A stretch of 48,823 nucleotides of DNA from Xenococcaceae cyanobacterium MO_167.B27 (GTDB lineage Bacteria; Cyanobacteriota; Cyanobacteriia; Cyanobacteriales; Xenococcaceae): NCBI GenBank assembly GCA_030065935.1, contig JASJCP010000065.1:1-48823 (forward strand), in the 5' to 3' direction. The notes under the pieces are model-generated. The model searched no databases and was not told the DNA's origin. It worked only from the letters and a program-made list of their open reading frames with translations. The first letter of the stretch is position 1; every line of letters begins with the position of its first letter. A program made the position numbers and the translations under genes. Below are positions 42,773 through 48,823 of this stretch, in pieces.

Positions 42773-43702
42773 TTAACGACGCAACGCAAAATTGATACCT
42801 CTAGTTAAACTACCACGGACTTGGTCGATAATTAGATTCCACAGATAACCATACTGAGTAAATCGTTTAACTAACAAAATTTCGGCAATAATATAGAATC
42901 TTCTGGATTTTTTATATTCTGGGGGGTTTTCTTCAATTCTAATTTGCTCTGGTTGGGGTAATAAATGTCCAATAATTTTACCCTTCTCAAAGAATTTTGC
43001 TTGGATAAATAAGCCTAACAGACGGTCTAAGCACCAAAAAGGAACATATTTTATAGGACCAAAAAAAGTCATGGTTTCGATAATATCTTGCAATGTCTCC
43101 TGTAACATCTCATTTTTCCAAATCTTCTTATCAAAATTTTCGGTATGAGTTCCATGATGATCTGTTCTTTGTCTAATAAAGCAATTCCAATCCAACTTGT
43201 TATTTAAAGGAGCTATGGGAATTTCTAATAAACAATTACCTTTCTCGTAAGAAATATCCTTATCTTGATTTTTGGCTTTATTATGAAAACAAATTGCTAA
43301 ATCGTTAATAGCGGGAATATCTTGCCAAGGACTTTCTAAACCAGCGCGATCGCCATATTGAAAATTTTTTCGGCTCAGTCTAGCCACCCAAGAATCAGGA
43401 AATCTCGTATAGTAATCTGTTGCGACTTCCACAATTTTAGGAGTTAAATACTCATCACAATTAATAGTTAAAATATATTTTCCTGTAGCATTCAGCATTC
43501 CTGTCATTCTTTGAATAATCTCCCCTCGGAAAGAGCTATTAATCTGCTGCAATCTCGGGTCTGTTGTCGGATGCTTTGCCATCCCTGGAGGATGAACTAA
43601 GATAAACTCTACATCACCTTCGATAGTGAGTAATTTAGTGAACCAGTGTTCAGAAAACCCTTCTCTAGTAGGAACAACAATTGATAATACAGGTTGAGAC
43701 AT
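42773..43702 (-). CDS. Glycosyltransferase family 2-like protein
   Basis: A 309-residue protein. It starts SQPVLSIVVPTREGFSEHWF, the GT-A opening strand, and GKYILTINCDEYLTPKIVEV gives the acidic metal-binding motif (N-C-D-E in place of DxD). The middle and C-terminal parts (DYYTRFPDSWVARLSRKNFQ; EIPIAPLNNKLDWNCFIRQR) do not match a named subgroup. Probable nucleotide-sugar-dependent transferase with an unknown acceptor. ATG start with nearby AT-rich leader; 33 bp upstream of the amidase start on the same strand. Confidence 0.7.
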   Translation of the reverse strand: MSQPVLSIVVPTREGFSEHWFTKLLTIEGDVEFILVHPPGMAKHPTTDPRLQQINSSFRGEIIQRMTGMLNATGKYILTINCDEYLTPKIVEVATDYYTRFPDSWVARLSRKNFQYGDRAGLESPWQDIPAINDLAICFHNKAKNQDKDISYEKGNCLLEIPIAPLNNKLDWNCFIRQRTDHHGTHTENFDKKIWKNEMLQETLQDIIETMTFFGPIKYVPFWCLDRLLGLFIQAKFFEKGKIIGHLLPQPEQIRIEENPPEYKKSRRFYIIAEILLVKRFTQYGYLWNLIIDQVRGSLTRGINFALRR

Positions 43703-43938
43703 ATTAAAAAACCCAGTACAGAACCAGAAGTTAAAACCTATAAATCAAAATAACCTACAATAATCAACATTGAAACTGTTATTGACGAACTCCAATCAGG
43801 ATCTGCCGTCAAAAGGCGGAGTATCTTGGACTCAATTTTATTAGAAGGTTATCAAGATATTTTTTGGCGATCGCTTCTTGTTTCTAGTATGTCTGTTAAT
43901 TGAGAAAGCAATTTGTCTCAATGACATTTAATTTAAAG

Positions 43939-43985
43939 TGGCGGGAGGCGGAATTGAACCGCCGACACGAGGAGTTTCAGTCCTC
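43939..43985 (-). tRNA. tRNA-Phe-like 3' half (partial)
   Basis: On the minus strand an anticodon arm GAGGA-CTGAAAC-TCCTC (loop with GAA anticodon, Phe) is followed by GTGTC, a T-arm GGCGG-TTCAATT-CCGCC and the acceptor strand TCCCGCC with discriminator A. The 5' half should start GGCGGGA with a D-arm, but the upstream bases do not pair. It looks like a 3' half left at an attachment site or by rearrangement, not a working tRNA. Confidence 0.6.
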
Positions 43986-44141
43986 AAAATAATCCTTTAA
44001 CTACAGTATTTCTAGGTGATTTTACATTATATTACACCATCTTTACACCAATTTTTGCAGAAAATACGATAGTGATAATTCTTCGAGAAGAACTTACGAA
44101 AATATAAACACTCATCTCACTACATGGACACTGCTGAATAG

Positions 44142-44487
44142 TGATGAGTATATCGGTTTACCCAGTGGTTTTCTTTATACAGGTAGTTCTAGTGTGGTTA
44201 GTTCGCTGTGGAAAGTTAACGACCTATCTACTGCTTTTTTGATGATTAAATTTTATCAAAATCATAAACAAGAAAATTTACCCGTTACTAAAGCCTTAAA
44301 TAAAGCTCAACATTGGTTAAGTAAGGTTAATAAAAAAGAACTCAATCAATGGATTAAAGATAATCAAATTTCTCTTGATGCTACTTTAAATATGAATCTT
44401 CAACGTAGTCTTAATAAACTATCAGATCATGACCAACCTTTTAATCATCCTTATTATTGGGCTGCTTTCTGTGCCATTGGGGAGTAA
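44142..44487 (+). pseudogene. CHAT domain, C-terminal fragment
   Basis: The frame reads SDEYIGLPSGFLYTGSSSVV, then SSLWKVNDLSTAFLMIKFYQ and ends HPYYWAAFCAIGE. This is the end of a CHAT (caspase-like) domain after the catalytic Cys. The catalytic His and Cys are missing. The DNA from 44219 to 44316 is almost the same as 45248-45345 in the next gene, so the two are recent copies. The junction with foreign DNA lies around 44100, 100-160 bp from the tRNA fragment. Confidence 0.75.
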
Positions 44488-44659
44488 TATCAAATCACTC
44501 TAAATACGCCATAAATACCAGGAGGCGATCGCATGACAGGAAAATATTAGTTCAATTACTTGCTATCAATTTTTTGTCGATGCTCTATGCGTAGCAAACA
44601 TTTGGTGATTTGATATAAATTTTAAATCAATCATTCTCTATTAAATCTCTCAAAAAATC

Positions 44660-45520
44660 ATGAATCAGGAACAACTCCAACCCTATCTTAATGTAATTGA
44701 GCAATTTCTCAATTGCTCTAATAATGAAGAATTAAATAATGTGTTGCAAGACAATTTTAATAACCTATTCGGCATCCAAAACCCCACAGATGATTTGCAA
44801 TATACTGAAATCGAAGTTGATGCCATTCGTCAGCTATTTAAACCTAATGACAAAGTTTTAGTTAAAGATCGTGCCACCAAGGAAAATCTAACTCAGCAAA
44901 GTCTTAACCAAACTAACTATAGCCACTTTTCAACTCACGGCTATTTTAATTTTCAAGAACCCCTTAAATCTGCTTTGCTTCTTGCTAATTCTATTACACA
45001 AAAACAAGAAAATATAAACCATAATTCAGAAAAATTTACTCGTTCACCTCAAAATAAAATCCTAGATTTGGAAAAATGTCTAACATTAGGAGAAATCTTT
45101 AACCTAGACTTAAGAAATTGTTCCCTTGTCACTCTTTCTGCATGTGAAACAGGATTAACTGACTTGCGTAATGTTAGTGATGAATATATTTCTCTACCCA
45201 GTGGCTTTCTATTTGCAGGATGTACTAATGTTGTCAGTAGTTTATGGGCTGTAAATGACCTTTCTACTGCTTTTTTAATGATTAAGTTCTATCAAAATCA
45301 TAAACAAGAAAATTTACCCGTAACTAAAGCCTTAAATAAGGCTCAAACTTGGCTCAGAGATGTAACTAAATTGGAATTACAATCATGGATTGAAGAAAAT
45401 AAGTTATCTCTAAGTCCAGCAGTTAAGATTACTTTACTTCGTTATATTCGTCAATTTTCTGATGATTGTCCATTTAAAGAACCTTATTATTGGGCAGCAT
45501 TTTGTGCTATTAGTCAATAA
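44660..45520 (+). CDS. Minimal CHAT-domain protein (caspase-like), 286 aa
   Basis: The N-terminus (MNQEQLQPYLNVIEQFLNCS) is like the start of cyanobacterial TPR-CHAT proteins. At about residue 40 the text jumps straight to the protease domain: the His of YSHFSTHGYFNFQEPLKSAL (H93) and the Cys of SLVTLSACETGLTDLRNVSD (C162) are both present, followed by SLPSGFLFAGCTNVVSSLW. The usual array of TPR repeats is absent. Thus this is either an in-frame internal deletion of a larger gene or a natural compact form. CHAT peptidases cut partner proteins in host-defence or cell-death settings; the role of this one is not known. ATG start at 44660. Confidence 0.8.
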   Translation: MNQEQLQPYLNVIEQFLNCSNNEELNNVLQDNFNNLFGIQNPTDDLQYTEIEVDAIRQLFKPNDKVLVKDRATKENLTQQSLNQTNYSHFSTHGYFNFQEPLKSALLLANSITQKQENINHNSEKFTRSPQNKILDLEKCLTLGEIFNLDLRNCSLVTLSACETGLTDLRNVSDEYISLPSGFLFAGCTNVVSSLWAVNDLSTAFLMIKFYQNHKQENLPVTKALNKAQTWLRDVTKLELQSWIEENKLSLSPAVKITLLRYIRQFSDDCPFKEPYYWAAFCAISQ

Positions 45521-45577
45521 ATTACGGATACGAGAGTTGTTATCAAAGTAATATATTAACTGGCTAAAAAGCAAAAT

Positions 45578-47234
45578 ATGGATAAACAACGTCAACAAGC
45601 ATATCTTAATCTGAGCCAAGCATTGTTAAATTGTCCTGATGAACAAATAAATAATCTTTTTATAGAAAATCAGGAATTAGTTGATGAGAGAATAAGAGGA
45701 GATAAAGCAGATAATATTGAAAGAGCTATCGCTTGTTATCAAGAAGATTAAAAAATTAGCACTTTTGATGTTTTTCCTCAACAATGGGCTGATACACAAT
45801 ATAGCCTAGCTTCTATCTATATTGACAGAATCAAAGGAGAGCGAGCCGATAATCTAGAGAAAGCACTCTCTTATTTTAATAATGTTTTAAAAGTATATAC
45901 TCGTGAAGTTTGTCCTGAAGATTGGGCTGGTATTCAAAATAATTTAGGACTTGCTTACAGTAAAAGAATAAAAGAAGATAAAGCGAATAATCTAGGCTCT
46001 ACCGAACCCAGCTTGTCAAACTGTTAGAAACTAGACCCCACAACTCTTGTCCAGTAAAGGTTTCGTTATTTTTCTATTGCATTTAGTATCCATAAAGGCG
46101 ATCGCCATCTTGTAACTCTTCTATATCAATGGATTGACACTGGAGATTGTGGCATAACTTGCAAGCTAAGTTCGGTAGAGCCATAATCTAGAAAAGGCAA
46201 TTACTTATTTTAATCGAGCCTTACAAGTAATTACATTTGAAGCTTTTCCTTATGAATGGGCTACTTTTTAAACTAATTTAGCTGGTGTTTATATAGACAG
46301 GATCATTGGAAAAAGAGAAGACAATATTAAGCAAGCAATTACTCTATGTCGTAATGCTTTAAATGTTATAAATACTCAAAATTTCCCTCAAGAATGTATA
46401 AGAATTGGTCTTAATTTAGGATACATTTTAGGTTTTAAAGAAAAAAATTGGCAATTAGCTATAGAGGGTTACACCATTGCTATTGAAGCATTAGAAAATA
46501 TCCGACTCGAAACATTAAACCCCCAACGCAGACAAGAAATTATCTCTGAAGCGATAGGATTTTATCATGATATTGTCCAATGTTATCTCAACCTTAACCA
46601 ACCAGAAAAAGCCTTAGAATACGTTGAACGAAGTAAAACCCGTGAACTAGCAGAGTTAATCTCTAATCGTAATTTAATTCCTAAAGGTGATATTTCTTCA
46701 AATGTAATAACTGAATTAAATCGTCTTCGTGATGCCATCAGAAATGAAGAAATTCGATTAGCAATTTCTGAATAATACCGCAATAATCTGGCTCTTCTAG
46801 ACTGGTTATAGTAAAGGGATAGTTTAAATTACCTGAACCCCTTGAATAAAAAGAAATTCAACAACACAAAAAGCGTTATTTATTAAAATTGCCTTTTTGA
46901 ATTGCCAAAAGCTTTACTCAACATGGTTTTTAGGGCTTATTTTGTATTAAATTATCATAGCTACTCTAGAAGAGCCAATAATCTTTATTCTTATAAAATG
47001 AAGCTTGACCCTATATTGCTTGATTATAGCAATTTAGAGCGATTAAAACAGAAATTTGAGCAACTCATCGAGCAGGAATTTACTTGTATTGATTTCAGTT
47101 TTGGCTTAAATCAAAAATTTAATCTCATTTCCTTTAATGAAATTAAGTCTCTTATTGATGAACAAACCGCTATCTTGCAATGGTACATTACAGATGATTA
47201 TATCCATGTATTTATAATTACTATTAACTTATAG
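45578..47234 (+). pseudogene. TPR-CHAT protein, broken (frameshift, stops, MITE, IS605 element)
   Basis: The start MDKQRQQAYLNLSQALLNCP resembles the previous gene. It is followed by three or more ~50-residue TPR units recognisable by W-A-x-x-Q and Y-x-D-R-I-x-G patterns, e.g. QWADTQYSLASIYIDRIKG. Lesions are an A-run frameshift near 45720, TAA at 45750-45752, a 188-bp MITE at 45995-46182, TAA in ATF-stop-TNLAGVYIDRI near 46269, and TAA after EIRLAISE near 46773. The linker before the CHAT domain survives at 46980-47230 (FDLKDPILLD-like text; TAILQWYITDDYIHVFIITI). The protease part is lost to the IS605-type insertion at 47235. Inactive. Confidence 0.8.
45987..46190. mobile_element. 188-bp MITE with 8-bp target duplication
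   Basis: The element 45995-46182 has inverted ends GGCTCTACCGAAC..AGCTTG with two mismatches in 21 bp. It is flanked by perfect direct repeats ATAATCTA (45987-45994 and 46183-46190). Removing one repeat with the element joins AATAATCTA to GAAAAGGCA and restores the TPR reading frame (KANNLEKAITYFN). No coding capacity. The GGCTCT tips and 8-bp duplication recall ISL3 or IS6 family elements, which would have to supply the transposase. Confidence 0.88.
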
Positions 47235-47414
47235 GGGGTTTGGGGGCGAAGCTTGTCCCAAAGGGCGAAAACGAGGGCGGATAGAGGATGGCGCAGCCGT
47301 CCGCGCCTGATGTTTCAGTGTGCGGATACAGTCGCCCCCAAGCAAATTTTGGGTACTCGACGTATCCAAAATTGGCTATTTACTGCAATTAAATTTTGTA
47401 GTAGAATAACCTGT

Positions 47415-48799
47415 ATGATATTAAATTACACTTATAGAATTTATCCAGATGCTTTGCAACAAGAGTCGCTCAATGAGTGGCTCGACATCTGTCGAGCATC
47501 TTATAACTATGCACTTAGAGAACTCAAAGATTGGATAACTTCTCGCTTTCTGTGCAATAGATAAGTGTAGTTTGGAATCAGAATATATCATGAGTGCGGA
47601 TTATCCGTTCCCTGGATATCAACAACAGCAAAACAATTTACCACTAGCAAAAAAGAAATTCCCTTGGCTCAAAAAAGTACCATCACAGGTACTCCAAACC
47701 AATATCAGAAGATTGCATGACGCTTGGGATTTCTTTCAAAAAAGAGGTTATGGTTTTCCCAGATTCAAAAAGTTTGGACAAATGAAATCATTGTTATTTC
47801 CTCAGTTCAAGGCTAATCCAATAACTGGGTGGCAAATTAAATTGCCTAAGTTGGGACGTCTACCTATCAACCTACATCGACCCATACCTGATGGTTTTGT
47901 GATCAAGCAAGTGCGGGTTCTCAAGAAAGCATCTGGATGGTTTGCTGTTGTATCTATTCATTCAGATATTGAAATACCAGAACCAACCCCACATGGTCAT
48001 TGTATTGGGCTAGATGTGGGATTACTTTCTTAGGAAGGAGCAAAAAATTAAAATACCAGCCTTCATCAGTTAGCAGTAAGAGCCTAACAATTAAATGAAT
48101 TAGTTAAAAGGCTGGTATTTTAATAAAGCGCAAGTCCCTTACTGCGCTACTTCTGATGGAATAGTGGAACAACCTGCATTATTTTTTAGACAAAGCTACC
48201 GTAGGCTGAAAGTGCTGCAAAAGCGTCTGTCGAAGAAACAGAAACGTTCTGCTAACTATGAGAGAACAAGAAAGAAAGTAGAAGCAATGCACAACCATAT
48301 ATCTTGGCAGCGTAAAGACTATCAATTCAAATTGGCTCATAAACTCTGTGACATGGCAGACACAATCTTTCTAGAAGATTGTGATTTCAGAATCATGGCT
48401 AAGGGTTTTTTGGGTAAACATACTTTGGATGCTGCTTTTGGTCAGTTTCGACAAATACTCAAATATGTAGGGAAACATATTTGAGTGTTTGTGGATGAGG
48501 TTGACCACAGAGGAACATCACAAGTTTGTCCAAATTGTCGCGCGGAAGTCAGAAAAGAACTCCAAGACAGATATCATGTTTGTCATGAGTGCGGTTATGG
48601 AGTAGATGAGTCAGTAGATAGAGATATCGCCAGCGCACAAGAAATATGTAATCGAGGCATAGAAAAATATAGTACCCAGGGACTCTGGGGGAAAGAAATT
48701 GGCTATCAAGTCGGGCTGTCGGGGGCAATTTGCCTAGATAAGTGGCGAAGGGTAGCAATACCTAATCGCGAGATTGGGAAGCCTACACTATACTCGTAG
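47415..48799 (+). pseudogene. IS605 OrfB/TnpB-like protein, multiply broken
   Basis: The translated parts follow the OrfB plan. The N-terminus is MILNYTYRIYPDALQQESLN with the RASYNYALRELKDWI helix. A one-base frameshift lies near 47555. Then come FPWLKKVPSQVLQTNIRRLH, GYGFPRFKKFGQMKSLLF and CIGLDVGL (first RuvC Asp). A 110-bp insertion follows. After it come QSYRRLKVLQKRLSKKQKRS, FLEDCDFRIMAKG (Glu), and the zinc ribbon CPNC...CHECG with VDRDIASAQ (last Asp). A TGA at 48482-48484 interrupts KHI-stop-VFVDEVDHRGTSQ. The ends of the zinc finger and catalytic triad are kept, so decay is recent. As written it cannot be translated as one protein. Confidence 0.85.
48048..48123. repeat. 76-bp palindromic element inserted in orfB
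   Basis: Perfect 16-bp inverted repeats, TTAAAATACCAGCCTT and its complement, at 48048-48063 and 48108-48123. It lies inside the ~110-bp segment that splits the RuvC motif from the following ATSDGIVEQP codons. It has no coding frame. A further inverted pair (GCGCAAGT/ACTGCGC) is seen at 48127-48147. Confidence 0.75.
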
Positions 48800-48823
48800 A
48801 GTTAGTGTAGGAGGATGTCACAA

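Larger units (their letters stand above)
47235..48823 (+). mobile_element. IS200/IS605-type element (orfB only, degraded)
   Basis: The region from the CHAT break to the window end holds an orfB-like gene between a left structure (a 10-bp inverted repeat TTGGGGGCGA/TCGCCCCCAA at 47240-47249 and 47332-47341) and a right hairpin (CCTACACTA/TAGTGTAGG at 48782-48790 and 48803-48811). No tnpA (Y1 transposase) gene is present. The exact element ends cannot be fixed because the window ends at 48823. Confidence 0.7.

Noticed and set aside
43939-44060. A complete tRNA gene or an intron-split tRNA
   Set aside because: The sequence on the 5' side has no acceptor strand complementary to TCCCGCC and no D-arm that pairs; no group I intron core is visible within the window.
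1-48823. CRISPR array
   Set aside because: No regularly spaced 25-40-bp repeats; the repeats seen are heptamer tandems or single palindromes.

Overview
The window comes from a cyanobacterium. It carries the phycobilisome core gene apcF, a PAP/fibrillin protein, a CYP110-like P450, a cyanobacterial-type cytochrome oxidase operon preceded by two DUF2231 genes, many HIP1 octamers (GCGATCGC), heptanucleotide tandem repeats and TPR-CHAT genes. The DNA is AT-rich. The genus cannot be fixed from the sequence alone.

Layout. 1-4.5 kb: an IS605 OrfB remnant, apcF, murJ, a small hypothetical gene and an RmlD-like SDR. 4.7-11.5 kb: a minus-strand biosynthetic operon-like cluster, in transcription order a fatty acyl-AMP ligase (FAAL), an acyl carrier protein, a small AurF-like fragment, a GNAT-like protein, and a large fusion of a PLP alpha-oxoamine synthase with a GNAT/FemAB-like acyltransferase. 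Three of these genes are preceded by the same tandem direct-repeat motif (TTCAGGT-5-TTCAGGT on the plus strand), and two share about 150 bp of promoter and leader. The cluster abuts a Tn3-family inverted repeat and the last 52 codons of a Tn3 transposase. 11.9-13.7 kb: an MFS transporter and a PAP/fibrillin protein.

13.7-19.5 kb: an accessory island. It has inverted copies of a 46-bp IS end at its two edges, a 285-bp MITE, an FkbM methyltransferase, a GT11/NodZ-like glycosyltransferase, a sulfotransferase and two transposase remnants. 19.6-22.9 kb: a second natural-product locus (CYP110-like P450, SAM methyltransferase, type III polyketide synthase-like enzyme). 23-33 kb: mostly housekeeping or hypothetical genes (TMEM14, a 350-aa conserved-looking protein, YdeP-type molybdopterin oxidoreductase, DUF3754, Spy-like protein). 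This stretch also holds a two-component pair whose sensor kinase is broken by two in-frame stops, one lying inside a 44-bp palindromic insertion, while the response regulator is intact. 33.4-43.7 kb: GMC oxidoreductase, GNAT, a xisH remnant, the oxidase operon (ctaC lacks the CuA ligands, so it is probably the ARTO quinol oxidase), an amidase and a GT2 protein. 43.9-48.8 kb: a decayed region with a tRNA-Phe-like 3' half, three related CHAT/TPR-CHAT loci, a 188-bp MITE with a perfect 8-bp target duplication, and a broken IS605-type orfB element.

The most interesting system is the FAAL-ACP-AOS::GNAT cluster. Its parts match in function those of bacterial ceramide synthesis (acyl-ACP synthetase, dedicated ACP, serine palmitoyltransferase-like AOS, GNAT-type N-acyltransferase), but with condensing and acylating steps fused in one polypeptide. 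A sphingoid-like or N-acyl amino-ketone product is an inference, not something the sequence proves.
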